A stretch of DNA of 64,000 nt from Pseudomonas canadensis (GTDB lineage: Bacteria > Pseudomonadota > Gammaproteobacteria > Pseudomonadales > Pseudomonadaceae). The notes below the pieces were generated by a model that did not search any database, had not been told where the DNA came from, and was given only the letters and a program-made list of their open reading frames with translations. Where the stretch lies: the NCBI RefSeq assembly GCF_000503215.1, contig NZ_KI628539.1, forward strand, positions 310,001 to 374,000. Direction: 5' to 3'. Below are positions 1 to 9,527 of this stretch, piece after piece. A program made the position numbers and the translations under genes. Every line of letters begins with the position of its first letter. Position 1 is the stretch's first letter.

Positions 1-2935
1 CGGGGCCGGCGCCGAGCATCAGCGGCACCGCGCCAAGCAGGGCGGCGAGGGTGGTCATGATGATCGGCCGGAACCGCGTGACGCAGGCTTCATAGATCGC
101 ATCTTCCGGCGACAGGCCCCTGACACGCTGAGCCTCCAGGGCAAAGTCGATCATCAGGATGCCGTTCTTCTTCACGATGCCGATCAACAGCACCAGGCCG
201 ATCAGCGCCATGATCGAAAAGTCCTGCCCCATCAGTGACAGCATGATCAGCGCGCCCAACCCTGCCGAGGGCAAGGTCGAAATGATCGTCAGCGGGTGCA
301 CGAAGCTCTCGTACAGCACGCCGAGGATGATATACACCGCCACTAGCGCCGCCAGGATCAGCCACGGTTGGCTGGCCAGCGAACTCTGGAATGCCTGGGC
401 TGCACCCTGGAAGTTGCCGATGATGGTGGTCGGCATGCCGATTTCATTCTTGGCCTGGTTGAGCATGATCACTGCATCGCCCAAGGCCACGCCCGGTGCC
501 AGGTTGAACGACAGGTTGGCGGCCGGAAACATGCCGTCATGGCTGATCGAAAGTGGCCCCACGGTGGGCGGATCGACTTTGGCCAGGGCCGACAGCGGCA
601 CCATCTCGTTTGTCAGCGGCGAGCGCAGGTAAAAGTAGTTGAGGCTCTCGGCTTTGCCGCGTTGCTGGGTATCCAGTTCCAGCACCACTTGGTACTGGTT
701 GATCTCGGTCTGGAATTCGTTGATCTGGCGCTGGCCGAACGCGTCGTACAGCGCCTGATCCACATCGGTGGCGGTGAGGCCAAAGCGCGCGGCGGCCTGG
801 CGGTCGATGCTGATGTGGGTGATGCTGCCGCCCAGTTGCAGGTCGTTGGACAGGTCGCGAAACGCCGGGTTGGCGCGCAGTTTTTCGGTGAGGCGCTGGG
901 TCCAGGTATTCAGCGTCGGGCCGTCATTGCTCTTGAGTACATACTGGTACTGGGCGCGGCTGGGGCCGGAGCTCAAGTTGATGTCCTGGCCGGCGCGCAG
1001 GTACAGGACGATGCCCGGCACCTTTGCCAGTTTCGGGCGGATACGGTCGATGAACTGGCTGGCGGACACATCGCGGTCGCCGCGGTCTTTCAAGGCGATC
1101 CAGAAACGGCCATTGGCGATGGTCTGGTTGCTGCCGGTCACACCCACTGAATGGGAAAACGCTTCCACCGCCGGGTCGGCCTTGACGATCTCGGCCAGGG
1201 CTTTGTGCTTGGCGACCATGTCCGGGTAGGACACGTCGGCCGCCGCTTCGCTGGTGCCCAGCACAAAACCGGTGTCTTGCACGGGGAAGAAGCCCTTGGG
1301 GATAAACACATAGCCGACCACGGCCAAGGCCAGGGTCACCACGAAAATTGCCGCCATGCTGCGTTGATGGGCCAGGGCACGACGCAGGTTGCGTGCATAG
1401 CCGGCCAGCAGTCGCTCGCTGAAACCGGGTTTGTCGTGGGCATGATGAGTGGGCGCGCGCATGAACAGCGCGGCGAGTGTCGGTGCCAACGTCAGCGAGA
1501 CCACCACCGAAATCAGGATGGTCGAGGTGGCCGTCAGGGCGAACTCCTTGAACAACCGCCCGACCACGCCGCCCATGAACAACAGGGGAATAAACGCTGC
1601 CACCAGCGAGAAGCTGATGGACACCACGGTAAAGCCGATTTCACCAGCGCCTTTGATCGCCGCTTCGCGCTTGTCGAGCCCGGCTTCCAAGTGGCGGTGA
1701 ATGTTTTCCACCACCACGATGGCATCGTCCACCACAAAGCCCACTGCGATGACGATCGCCACCAGCGTGAGGTTGTTCAAGCTGAAGCCCATCAGGTACA
1801 TCAGCGCAAAGCTGGCGACCAGCGAAACCCCGAGCACACTGGACACAATCATCGTTGCCGACAATTGGCGCAGGAACAGCGCCATCACCGCCACCACCAG
1901 CAGGATGGCGATCAGCAACGTCACTTCCACTTCATGCAGGGAGGCGCGGATGGTCTTGGTGCGGTCGGTCAACACGCTGACCTGCACCGACGCTGGCAGC
2001 ATCGCTTGCAGGCGCGGCAGCTCGGCTTGAATGCGGTCCACGGTCTCGACGATGTTCGCGCCCGGCTGACGCGAAATCACCAGGTTGACCCCGGGTGTGT
2101 CGCCGGACCAGGCCTGTACGTAGGCGTTTTCCGAACCGTTGATGACCTTGGCGATATCCCGCAGTTGAACCGGTGCGCCGTCCTTGTAGGACACGATCAG
2201 CTGCGCGTAGTCCTCCGGGTGGAACAACTGGTCGTTGGTCGACAGGGTCGACACGCTGTTCTCGCCGTAGATCGCGCCCTTGGCCAGGTTGAGGCTCGAT
2301 TGCTGGATGGCCAAACGGATATCGGCCAGGGTCAGGCCAATGGCGGCGAGTTTGTCCGGCGATGCTTGGACGCGGATTGCCGGGCGCTGCTGGCCGGTGA
2401 TGTTGATTTGGCCGACCCCGTCGATCTGGCTGATCTGCCGGGCCAGCAGGGTTTCCACATAGTCGCTCAACTCGGTGCTGGGCATGCTGTTGGAACTGAC
2501 GCTGAGGATCAGTACTGGGCTGTCCGCCGGGTTGACCTTCTTCCAGGTCGGCAGGCTCGGCATGTCGCTGGGCAGCTTGCCGGACGCGGTGTTGATCGCC
2601 GCCTGTACTTCCTGCGCGGCAGTATCGATGCTTTTGTTCAAGGTGAATTGCAGGGTCAGCAAGCTTGAGCCCAGTGCACTGCTGGAGGTCATCTGGGTCA
2701 TGCCGGGGATGGCGCTGAATTGCACCTCCAACGGCGTGGCCACGGACGAGGCCATGGTGTCCGGGCTGGCGCCGGGCAAGGTGGCAGTGACCTGGATCGT
2801 CGGAAATTCCGCTTCCGGCAGTGGGGCGATCGCCAGGCGCGGGAAGGCTATCAGCCCGAGCAGTACCAGGGCAAAGGTCAGCAGCAGGGTGGCGACCGGG
2901 TGGTCGACGCACCAGGCTGACGGCGAACGGCTCAT
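1..2935 (-). CDS. RND efflux permease (MdtC/MexN-like), C-terminus cut by window edge
   Basis: Inner-membrane proton-driven pump of the AcrB/HAE-1 family; it would export drugs or other amphiphiles with the adaptor encoded just upstream. 978 codons are visible from the ATG; family members are about 1,020-1,040 residues, so roughly the last 50 are outside the window. The N-terminus has a first membrane segment (TLLLTFALVLLGL), then the porter domain, and TM4 carries the paired acidic motif GFVVDDAIVVVEN used in proton relay. The second half repeats the fold (LAALVAVYIILGVLYESF). The start codon overlaps the adaptor's stop (ATGA), so the two are translationally coupled. The partner outer-membrane channel is not visible. 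MexN or MdtC homology is a guess from motif style; substrate unknown. Confidence 0.9.
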   Translation of the reverse strand, partial: MSRSPSAWCVDHPVATLLLTFALVLLGLIAFPRLAIAPLPEAEFPTIQVTATLPGASPDTMASSVATPLEVQFSAIPGMTQMTSSSALGSSLLTLQFTLNKSIDTAAQEVQAAINTASGKLPSDMPSLPTWKKVNPADSPVLILSVSSNSMPSTELSDYVETLLARQISQIDGVGQINITGQQRPAIRVQASPDKLAAIGLTLADIRLAIQQSSLNLAKGAIYGENSVSTLSTNDQLFHPEDYAQLIVSYKDGAPVQLRDIAKVINGSENAYVQAWSGDTPGVNLVISRQPGANIVETVDRIQAELPRLQAMLPASVQVSVLTDRTKTIRASLHEVEVTLLIAILLVVAVMALFLRQLSATMIVSSVLGVSLVASFALMYLMGFSLNNLTLVAIVIAVGFVVDDAIVVVENIHRHLEAGLDKREAAIKGAGEIGFTVVSISFSLVAAFIPLLFMGGVVGRLFKEFALTATSTILISVVVSLTLAPTLAALFMRAPTHHAHDKPGFSERLLAGYARNLRRALAHQRSMAAIFVVTLALAVVGYVFIPKGFFPVQDTGFVLGTSEAAADVSYPDMVAKHKALAEIVKADPAVEAFSHSVGVTGSNQTIANGRFWIALKDRGDRDVSASQFIDRIRPKLAKVPGIVLYLRAGQDINLSSGPSRAQYQYVLKSNDGPTLNTWTQRLTEKLRANPAFRDLSNDLQLGGSITHISIDRQAAARFGLTATDVDQALYDAFGQRQINEFQTEINQYQVVLELDTQQRGKAESLNYFYLRSPLTNEMVPLSALAKVDPPTVGPLSISHDGMFPAANLSFNLAPGVALGDAVIMLNQAKNEIGMPTTIIGNFQGAAQAFQSSLASQPWLILAALVAVYIILGVLYESFVHPLTIISTLPSAGLGALIMLSLMGQDFSIMALIGLVLLIGIVKKNGILMIDFALEAQRVRGLSPEDAIYEACVTRFRPIIMTTLAALLGAVPLMLGAGP

Positions 2936-4098
2936 GGCTGCACCTTGGCATCGACGGTCTGAATGACTTGCGGCGGCTCCTTGAGTATTTCCACCTGCGC
3001 ACCCGCCTTGAGCCGTGACTGGCCATCGCTGACCAGCACATCGCCGGCCTGTACGCCCTTGATGATGTTCACGTCGCTGTCCTGGTAGGTGACCTGCACC
3101 GGCACCACGTCGACCTTGTCACCGTTGACCCGGTACACAAAATGCGAGTCCAGGCCGCGTTGCACGACGGTCGGTGGCACCACCAAGGCGTTTTTGTCGA
3201 GGGCGGTCTGGATCTTGATGGTCACCAGTTGCCCAGGCCACAGGCGCTGCGAGGCATTGTTGAATTCGGCCTTGGCGCGCAGGGTGCCCGTGGTGGAGCT
3301 GATCTGATTGTCGATCAGGCTCAGGTGACCTTCGCCGAGCAAGTCGCCGGTCTGGCCATCGGTGTCGGCGCCCAAGTAGGCATCGACGCTGGCTTTTGTG
3401 GGCGCCGCGATCAGGCCCTGCAAGGTGGGCAGCATTTGTTGCGGCAGGGAGAACTCGACGGCAATCGGATCGATCTGGGTCACGGAAAACAGGCCCTGGG
3501 TATCGGCGGAGCGCAAGAAGTTGCCTTCATCCACGGTGCGAATACCGACGCGTCCGCTGACCGGCGAGCGAATCTGCGTGTAGGAAAGTTGTACCTGAGC
3601 TGAATCGATTGCGGCCTGGTTGCCTTGGGCAGTGGCCTTGAGCTGGTTGACCAGGGCTTGTTGCTGGTCATAAGTCTGCTTGGACACGCCGTCGTCGACG
3701 CTCAACTCCTTGTAGCGCTTGAGGTTGACCAGCGCCACCTGCAATTGCGCCTGGCTTTCGCCCAGTTGGGCCTTGGCCTGGTCCAGGCTGGCACGGATCG
3801 AGCGGTCATCGATGGTCGCCAGCAGGTCACCGGCCTTGACCAGCTGGCCTTCCTTGACCAGTAATTTAGTCAGGATGCCGTCCACTTGCGGGCGAATCAC
3901 CACACTGTGTAGCGACAACACTGAGCCGATCCCGCTGACAAAGCGCGGAATGTCCTGCTGCGCCACGCTCACCACCCGCACCGGAATCGCGGTGGGTGCC
4001 GCCAGTTTGGACTTGGCCGGTCGGGTCAGTGCCCAGGTTGCAACGGCCAACACCACGAGGACCCCCACGATCAGGGCGGTTTTTCGTTGAATGTGCAT
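2932..4098 (-). CDS. RND periplasmic adaptor (membrane fusion protein, HlyD/MexM-like)
   Basis: Adaptor that bridges the RND pump to an outer-membrane channel. The start chosen is the ATG at 4098 (MHIQRKTALIVGV), which places a single N-terminal membrane anchor at residues about 7-24; an in-frame ATG 27 bases upstream would add a non-typical leader. There is no lipobox cysteine, so it is anchored rather than lipidated. The barrel-sandwich half motif (VVIRPQVDGILTKLLVKEGQ), a coiled-coil hairpin rich in Gln and Ala at about 100-180, and the returning half (IRSPVSGRVGIRTVDEGN) appear in the expected order. 388 aa, normal for the family. First gene of a two-gene operon with the pump. Confidence 0.92.
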   Translation of the reverse strand: MHIQRKTALIVGVLVVLAVATWALTRPAKSKLAAPTAIPVRVVSVAQQDIPRFVSGIGSVLSLHSVVIRPQVDGILTKLLVKEGQLVKAGDLLATIDDRSIRASLDQAKAQLGESQAQLQVALVNLKRYKELSVDDGVSKQTYDQQQALVNQLKATAQGNQAAIDSAQVQLSYTQIRSPVSGRVGIRTVDEGNFLRSADTQGLFSVTQIDPIAVEFSLPQQMLPTLQGLIAAPTKASVDAYLGADTDGQTGDLLGEGHLSLIDNQISSTTGTLRAKAEFNNASQRLWPGQLVTIKIQTALDKNALVVPPTVVQRGLDSHFVYRVNGDKVDVVPVQVTYQDSDVNIIKGVQAGDVLVSDGQSRLKAGAQVEILKEPPQVIQTVDAKVQP

Positions 4099-4130
4099 CG
4101 ACGGACACCAGAGGCGCAGTTGCACGTTTC

Positions 4131-4251
4131 AAGCTGCAAGCTGCAAGTTGAGGTTTGGATAAAAGCTTTATAGCGCGGCGACCCGGTCAGGATCGTGACG
4201 TCAAACTGACAGCCATGACAGCTAGTGCTTTAAACTTGCCGCTTGAAGCTT
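4131..4251. repeat. Imperfect inverted repeat pair flanking the pump/small-gene intergenic region
   Basis: The 19 bases at 4131-4149 (AAGCTGCAAGCTGCAAGTT) and the 19 bases at 4233-4251 (AACTTGCCGCTTGAAGCTT) are inverted copies with two mismatches, separated by 83 bases. The left arm itself is a tandem of AAGCTGC units. This resembles the small repeats scattered between Pseudomonas genes, but it does not match the REPIN type seen elsewhere in this window. Function unknown. Confidence 0.5.
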
Positions 4252-4315
4252 ACCGCTTGGCCCTCCGGCCCCGCTATACTCGCGCTTTTACACCAATACC
4301 CGCGCCGGAGCCCTT

Positions 4316-4549
4316 ATGACTTCCCCGACACAACCCCCTGTTGAAGCGGCCGACCTTGTCGCTCCGGCCAGCGCCGAAGGCGTTGAAAAAGCCGAGATCC
4401 CGGCGTTCAAGTTTCCCTTCAAGCCGGGTGAACTGGCTGGGGCCAAGAACGCCGCCCAGCCCTGGTACAAGAATGGAGCCAAAAACGGCCACACCAAGTC
4501 CCCGGGCATGGCCCCGCCGGGCACCCGTCGCTCAATGGGTAAACGTTAA
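4316..4549 (+). CDS. Small conserved Pseudomonas protein of unknown function
   Basis: 77 aa, starting at the ATG just after CCGGAGCCCTT (GGAG as ribosome site). The protein is rich in Pro, Ala and Lys, has no signal peptide or membrane segment, and ends in a basic stretch (GTRRSMGKR). An acidic-to-neutral N-terminal third is followed by a basic C-terminal half, which suggests a soluble, perhaps disordered, nucleic-acid- or protein-binding protein; that is inference only. An unrelated overlapping frame exists at 4341-4565, but this one has the better start and ribosome site. A TATACT box at 4275-4280 could be its -10 element; no good -35 is seen. Confidence 0.6.
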   Translation: MTSPTQPPVEAADLVAPASAEGVEKAEIPAFKFPFKPGELAGAKNAAQPWYKNGAKNGHTKSPGMAPPGTRRSMGKR

Positions 4550-4713
4550 GATTAATCGGTTGTAATATTTGGCGGATGTTGCCTACAGCTCCCGTCGATG
4601 TTTCTGCTTGTAGGCATGCGACCGTTTCTTGAAAGCTTGCACAGCTTCCGCTCTGCCCTGGTTTCGTATCGGGCCTGAGCGGAGGGTGCTCTTTCCGGAA
4701 AAGGACGTTTCCT

Positions 4714-5484
4714 GTGGCCCTGATACACCTTTGTGTAGCGCTTGTCCTATTGCTCGCAGTGGATGCCGTCGCAGGCATTGATCAACCACGGCGCGAAATC
4801 CGTTTTGCGGTTGCCGCATTGTTCCCTCCCTTCCAGAGTCGCGATCCGCAAGGGCAACTGGTCGGCATGCACATCGAGCTCGGTAATGCCCTGTGCCAGC
4901 AATTGAATGTGCGCTGTACCTGGATCGATCAGGTGCTGGTCGAAAACTTCAACGACCTTGACGCCCGGAAATTCGATGCAATTATGGGCATTGCCTCCAC
5001 ACCTCAGCGGCGCCGCCGGGTGAGTTTCACCGATAACCTCTACCCGTTCACCACGCGCCTCGTTGCGCACCGGTCCTCGGGCCTCATGCCGACTACAACG
5101 TCACTCAAAGGCAAGCGTGTCGGCGTTTTGCTAGGGAGTAATCGCGAAGCCTTTGCCTTGTCTCAGTGGGCTCGCGAAGGTGTGATCATCAGGAGTTTTT
5201 GGCTCAACGACGAACTGGTCCGTAGCCTAGTGGCAGGCCATATCGATGCGACACTGCAGGGCTCCGTGGAAATCCGCAACGTACTGCTCGACACCGCTGC
5301 CGGCGCAGATTTCGACTTCCTGGGCCCTGCTGTTTCCGCTGAGCTACTGGGCGACGGCATCGCGATCGCATTGCGTAACACGGACACTGCGTTGCGTACT
5401 GAACTCAACCGCGCCCTCGAACAGCTCAAGCACAATGGTGAGTACCAACGGATCCTTGCGCCTTATCGATTGGACCCACAATGA
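4714..5484 (+). CDS. Periplasmic solute-binding protein, family 3 (amino-acid type)
   Basis: 256 aa from a GTG start, with a clear Sec signal peptide (ALIHLCVALVLLLAVDAVAG). The mature protein opens with the family 3 pattern (REIRFAVAALFPPFQSRD), then the ligand-carboxylate region (GIASTPQRRRRVSFTDNLY) and the second-lobe motif (LKGKRVGVLLGSN). The C-terminal NGEYQRILAPY is typical of amino-acid-binding SBPs. There is no ABC permease or ATPase beside it. It is followed 107 bases later by a taxis receptor, so it may feed a sensor or be an orphan. The RRRRVSF stretch is unusually basic compared with the common ERxKxxxFS version. Confidence 0.85.
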   Translation: MALIHLCVALVLLLAVDAVAGIDQPRREIRFAVAALFPPFQSRDPQGQLVGMHIELGNALCQQLNVRCTWIDQVLVENFNDLDARKFDAIMGIASTPQRRRRVSFTDNLYPFTTRLVAHRSSGLMPTTTSLKGKRVGVLLGSNREAFALSQWAREGVIIRSFWLNDELVRSLVAGHIDATLQGSVEIRNVLLDTAAGADFDFLGPAVSAELLGDGIAIALRNTDTALRTELNRALEQLKHNGEYQRILAPYRLDPQ

Positions 5485-5591
5485 TGGCCAATTAATTGCG
5501 CGGAACATGAGCTGGATCAGTATTTGCCCCTCCGGTGCGCTTAGAGTCGACGCCCTGCCGACTCCTCCAACAATCACGAGCGCGCTTCTCC

Positions 5592-7175
5592 ATGAAGATC
5601 AATCTGCCGGTCACCGGTCGGAATGTGGACTTTGCTCCCGACGCCAATATCCTTTCGACCACCGACCTGACCAGCGCGATTACCTACGCCAACCAGGACT
5701 TTATCCACATCAGCGGTTACAGCCATGACGAGCTGCTGGGCATGCCGCATAACGTCCTGCGCCATCCGGATATGCCGTCCGAGGCGTTTGCCCATATGTG
5801 GCAAACCCTAAAGGGCGGGCGTTCGTGGATGGGCATGGTGAAAAACCGTTGCAAGAACGGCGATCACTATTGGGTCAGCGCCTATGCCACGCCGGTGACC
5901 CGCGACGGAGCGACGGTGGAGTATCAATCGGTGCGTACCAAGCCGGATGCCCGCAGGATTACCCTGGCAGAGCAGGCCTACGCGCGCTTGCGAGCCGGCA
6001 AGCGTGCGACGGGGCCGGCCATCGGCATAGGCACGAAACTGGTGGTTTGGGTCGCCGTCACCTGTGGTGCGACCTTGGCATCGGGTCTTGGCCTGGCGGA
6101 ATACGTGTTGGCCTGGCAATTACTCGCGCTTCTGGCGGGATCTGCGGTTGGGGCTATGGGTGTGCGGGCGATCTTGCGGCCCCTGGCCCAGTTGCAAGAA
6201 CGGGCGCGCCGCATCGCCGACAATCCCCTGAGCCAGGCGATCTATACCGGACGTCGTGACGAGTGCGGGCAGATCGAGTTTGCCCTGCACATGCTCGAAG
6301 CCCAGGTGGGCGCCGTGGTGGGCCGTATCGGCGATGCCTCTCAGCGCTTGTCCGGCCATGCCGCGCAATTGGTGCGGCACCTCGACAGCAGCCACGCCAG
6401 TAGCCTGGGTCAGCAAACCCAGACCGACCAAGTGGCGGCGGCGATCCACCAGATGGCCGCCAGCGTGGCCGAAATGGCCAACCACGCGCAGCAGGCGTCC
6501 AAGGCTGCCGACCAGGCTGGCAGCGAAACCCGCGAAGGCCATCAGCGTGTGGATCAAAGCCGTGATGCGGTGTTGCGCCTGTCCCAGGAATTGGCGCGTG
6601 CCACTGAGGTGATCCACCAGTTGGAAAGCCACAGCGGCGAGATCAGCGGCGTGCTGGAGGTGATCCGCACGATTGCCGAGCAGACCAACTTGCTGGCGCT
6701 GAATGCTGCTATCGAAGCGGCGCGTGCGGGTGAGCAGGGGCGCGGGTTTGCCGTGGTGGCGGATGAAGTGCGCGGACTGGCGCAGCGCACGCAGCAATCG
6801 ACCGATGAAATCCAGCGCATGATCAGCACCCTGCAAGGCGGCGCCCGTGATGCGGTGCAGGCCATGGCCCAGAGTAGCGAGCACGTCGAAGCCAGCGTCG
6901 AACAAGCACTACGTGCCGCCGCCGCGCTGGATGGCATCAGCCAGCGCGTCACGCAAATCACCGCCATGAGCCAGCAGATCGCAACGGCTGTGGAAGAACA
7001 GAGCGTGGTGAGTGAAGACATCAACCGCAATATCGTCGGCATTCGGGACGCCGGGGAGGCCACCGTCAGCGCCGGGCAGCAAAGCCAGCTCAGCTCAAAC
7101 GATGTGGCGGCGTTGGCGGAGGATCTGCGTCAATTGGCGAGAGAATTCTGGTCTAAGCCGCGCGTAACGGGATAA
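5592..7175 (+). CDS. aer: Aer-type energy-taxis receptor (PAS-MCP)
   Basis: Methyl-accepting chemotaxis protein for aerotaxis or energy taxis. 527 aa from the ATG at 5592; the frame is open 57 bases further upstream, but the PAS domain starts immediately after this ATG. PAS domain at about 10-118, with the Aer signature of a [19 protein letters not shown] core and an NVLRHPDMP turn. A hydrophobic region at about 148-193 gives two short membrane segments with no periplasmic domain, then HAMP-like sequence and the signalling hairpin at about 360-398 ([20 protein letters not shown]). Known Aer proteins bind FAD in the PAS domain; binding here is inferred. Converges with the ykgJ-like gene, overlapping it by 23 bases. 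Confidence 0.88.
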   Translation: MKINLPVTGRNVDFAPDANILSTTDLTSAITYANQDFIHISGYSHDELLGMPHNVLRHPDMPSEAFAHMWQTLKGGRSWMGMVKNRCKNGDHYWVSAYATPVTRDGATVEYQSVRTKPDARRITLAEQAYARLRAGKRATGPAIGIGTKLVVWVAVTCGATLASGLGLAEYVLAWQLLALLAGSAVGAMGVRAILRPLAQLQERARRIADNPLSQAIYTGRRDECGQIEFALHMLEAQVGAVVGRIGDASQRLSGHAAQLVRHLDSSHASSLGQQTQTDQVAAAIHQMAASVAEMANHAQQASKAADQAGSETREGHQRVDQSRDAVLRLSQELARATEVIHQLESHSGEISGVLEVIRTIAEQTNLLALNAAIEAARAGEQGRGFAVVADEVRGLAQRTQQSTDEIQRMISTLQGGARDAVQAMAQSSEHVEASVEQALRAAAALDGISQRVTQITAMSQQIATAVEEQSVVSEDINRNIVGIRDAGEATVSAGQQSQLSSNDVAALAEDLRQLAREFWSKPRVTG

Positions 7176-7896
7176 ACGCATAGTTGGCCGGCACTTCGGT
7201 GGCAATCTGCGCCCCGGCATCCAGCACCTGCTCGGCGATGTCCAGCCCCGACACATGGAACACCCATTCATTGGCCACGGACGGCTGACTCACCGCCAAC
7301 TCAATCGCCTGGGCGAATGCGCCCATGTCCGGCAAGTAAGCGGTAAAGCCATCACCCTTGAGCGCCGTGGTGCGAATGCCCAGCAAGGCACACACCGCTT
7401 CCTTGGTCTGCACATCGTCGCGGTCGGCCTGGCGCGAGCGGCGGATCAGTTCAGCCAGGTCCTGGTCCATCAGCTCACCGCCGACGATCAGCGTCGGGCC
7501 CTGTTCCCAGGATTCCGGCGGGCAATCCTTGGCGGCGGGGTTCAGCGGGATATGCGGGTTGATCTCCATCGGATAGATGCGGCACACCAACGGGCGACGT
7601 TCATAGATGCGGCACCGGTTGTCTTCGTCAAGATTCCGGCAGCGCCCGGCGTTGTAGGCGGCAAAGGTGATTGCCACAAACGCCTCGGTACTGCCGCTGG
7701 GCACCACTACCGAACGGCGCTCGGCATGTTCGCGTTGCTGCTGGGGCAGCCCCAGGCCGTTGACCAGGAAACCTTCCGCCAGAACGATGACGTTACCGCC
7801 GTCCGCCGCCCACATCCGGGCTTCTTCGAGGGTCAGGGGCACGTGGTGGTCGGAGCAGCATTTGCCGCAACCGACGCAGGAAAATTGAGTATTCAT
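7153..7896 (-). CDS. YkgJ-family cysteine-cluster protein
   Basis: 247 aa. The N-terminus carries CVGCGKCC (residues about 8-15), and further cysteines sit at [24 protein letters not shown] and KDCPPES. This is the pattern of the zinc- or iron-chelating CxxCxxCC family (PF03692). The biochemical role of the family is largely unknown. No signal peptide, so likely cytoplasmic. The C-terminal half has no recognised motif. Transcribed toward the aer gene; their 3' ends overlap, so no terminator separates them. Confidence 0.85.
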   Translation of the reverse strand: MNTQFSCVGCGKCCSDHHVPLTLEEARMWAADGGNVIVLAEGFLVNGLGLPQQQREHAERRSVVVPSGSTEAFVAITFAAYNAGRCRNLDEDNRCRIYERRPLVCRIYPMEINPHIPLNPAAKDCPPESWEQGPTLIVGGELMDQDLAELIRRSRQADRDDVQTKEAVCALLGIRTTALKGDGFTAYLPDMGAFAQAIELAVSQPSVANEWVFHVSGLDIAEQVLDAGAQIATEVPANYAFIPLRAA

Positions 7897-8003
7897 GGCG
7901 GATCTGTCACCAGGCTAGGTCAGAGGGCACGCAAGAACGGTGACGGGTTTTTACCTCTGTTCACCGATTCGCTCTCTGGAAGCAAGTAACACGCCAGTGC
8001 GTA

Positions 8004-8486
8004 TCAGTCCTGAGCGACTACGTCGCGTAGGACAAATTTCATCCCCGCACTTTCATACAGCTGGCGAGCTCGCCCATTGCTCTCCAGCACCTTGAGGTCC
8101 ACATAGGGTTCGCCGCGTTGCTTGAACGCCTGGAAGCTGTGCAGCAACAAGGCACGCCCCAGCCCTTGGCCTTGGGCGCAAGGATGAATGGAAAGGTTCT
8201 TGATAAAGGCGCTGGTCCAGCACTGGGCCACGCCGAGAATGCCGTCGCCGTTGCTGACCACCAGGCACAGCGTGGGATCGAACTCGGCATCGGTGGTGAA
8301 CTGCTGCTGCCAGGTTTCCAGGTTGGGAACGCGACCGCCACCCTGATCCTGGGTCAGGCGCAATACGGCGTGAATCGCCGGGGCCAAGTCGTCACGGTAA
8401 TGATCCAACTGCGTGCCCACCGGCCACTGCGGGGCGGGCAGGCTGCCGATAAGGTCGCGGCGCAGCAGTTGGAAATAATCGCTCAC
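8004..8486 (-). CDS. GNAT-family N-acetyltransferase
   Basis: 160 aa from GTG at 8486. That start overlaps the stop of cheV (GTGA), which is why it is preferred over the longer frame beginning at 8528. The acetyl-CoA binding loop is visible as GQGLGRALLLHSF, preceded by the beta-4 strand (IKNLSIHPCAQ) and followed by the family's LKVLESNGRARQLYESAGM. Substrate not predictable. Coupling to cheV suggests a shared transcript; whether the enzyme has a role in taxis is unknown. Confidence 0.82.
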   Translation of the reverse strand: MSDYFQLLRRDLIGSLPAPQWPVGTQLDHYRDDLAPAIHAVLRLTQDQGGGRVPNLETWQQQFTTDAEFDPTLCLVVSNGDGILGVAQCWTSAFIKNLSIHPCAQGQGLGRALLLHSFQAFKQRGEPYVDLKVLESNGRARQLYESAGMKFVLRDVVAQD

Positions 8487-9385
8487 AGGCCTTTTTGCGC
8501 CACCGTTTGCGCGGCCACCACCAGGCACTTGGTCAGCTCCGGCGAAGAGAATTTGGTGAGCACTGCGTCGGCGCCGGCCAGCCGGGCTTTTTCGCTGTTC
8601 ATCGCGCTGTCCAGGGAGGTGTGCAGCAGTACATAGAGGTGCTGGAAATCCGGGGTTTCGCGCAGGGTGCGGGTCAGGGCGTAGCCGTCCATTTCCGACA
8701 TTTCGATGTCCGACACCACCACATTGATCTGCTCAACCGTGCCTTGCAGCTCCAGCAGCACGTCGATGGCTTCCTTGGCACTACGCGCGGTGTGGCAGGT
8801 GAGGCCAAGGTTACGCAGAGTGTGCACGGATTGCTGCAGGGCGACCTGACTGTCGTCCACCACCAGGATGCGTGCATTGCCGAGCACTTCGGCCTCTTCC
8901 ATGGTCAGGTCGGTCGGCGCCGCTTCGATCGGTGCCGGGGCGATGCCGTGGATGACTTTCTCGATGTCCAGCACCTGCACCAGGCCGCCTTCCACCTGGG
9001 TGACCCCGGTGATGAACGCGCGGTTGCCCCCGGAGCCGTAGGGCGGTGGGCGAATGTCGGTGGTCAGGCAATGCACGATCTTGCTCACGGCTTGCACATG
9101 CAGGCCCTGCTTGGAGCGGCTCACGTCGGTGACGATCAGGCAGCCGCCATCAGGGTCCGCCAGGGGCATTTCGCCGAGGGCGCGGCTCAGGTCGATCACC
9201 GCCAGCGAGTTGCCGCGCAGAGTGGCGATGCCTTTGACGTGGGGGTGAGACTCCGGCAGCTTGGTTAGCGGCGGGCAGGGAATGATTTCGCTGACTTTCA
9301 GCAGGTTGATCGCCATCAGCTTGCCGCTGCGCAAGGTAAAGAGCAGAAGCGAGAGTGAGTCTGCGCGGGCTTTGGTGGTGGACAT
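8483..9385 (-). CDS. cheV: Chemotaxis coupling protein CheV
   Basis: 300 aa with a CheW-like domain (about 1-160) that couples receptors to CheA and a C-terminal receiver domain (about 172-300). The receiver starts with ARILVVDDSQVA and has the phospho-acceptor in VVVSDIEMSEMDGY, with the conserved Lys in VLTKFSS. CheW motifs include KVSEIIPCPPLTKLPESH and GIATLRGNSLAVIDLS. CheV receivers are thought to tune adaptation. First gene of a cheV-acetyltransferase pair. Located 1.3 kb from the aer receptor, but on the opposite strand. Confidence 0.92.
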   Translation of the reverse strand: MSTTKARADSLSLLLFTLRSGKLMAINLLKVSEIIPCPPLTKLPESHPHVKGIATLRGNSLAVIDLSRALGEMPLADPDGGCLIVTDVSRSKQGLHVQAVSKIVHCLTTDIRPPPYGSGGNRAFITGVTQVEGGLVQVLDIEKVIHGIAPAPIEAAPTDLTMEEAEVLGNARILVVDDSQVALQQSVHTLRNLGLTCHTARSAKEAIDVLLELQGTVEQINVVVSDIEMSEMDGYALTRTLRETPDFQHLYVLLHTSLDSAMNSEKARLAGADAVLTKFSSPELTKCLVVAAQTVAQKGL

Positions 9386-9450
9386 AAAAACCTTCTGTGG
9401 ATCAGGGATGACGATCTTCTATGGAAGGTTATCGACCTGTGCACCCAAAA

Positions 9451-9513
9451 CTGTAGGAGCGCCGGCGATGAAGCCCGCACGATCGCCATCGCCGGCAAGC
9501 CGGGCTCCTACAG
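9451..9513. repeat. REPIN-type paired REP element (GCCGGC family), one arm shortened
   Basis: Left arm CTGTAGGAGC-GCCGGCGATG and right arm CATCGCCGGCAAGCCGGG..CTCCTACAG face each other. Compared with the copies at 41579 and 42886, the left arm lacks the CGGCTT segment between the two halves. It lies between cheV and the hydroxyacid dehydrogenase gene. Such elements are mobilised in trans by RAYT transposases in fluorescent pseudomonads; no RAYT gene is in this window. Confidence 0.85.
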
Positions 9514-9527
9514 AGGATAAGCGGGTG

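Noticed and set aside
1151-2668. Long forward frame of 505 codons opposite the RND pump gene
   Set aside because: His-, Gln- and Arg-rich translation without motifs; a GC-rich shadow of the pump gene on the other strand.
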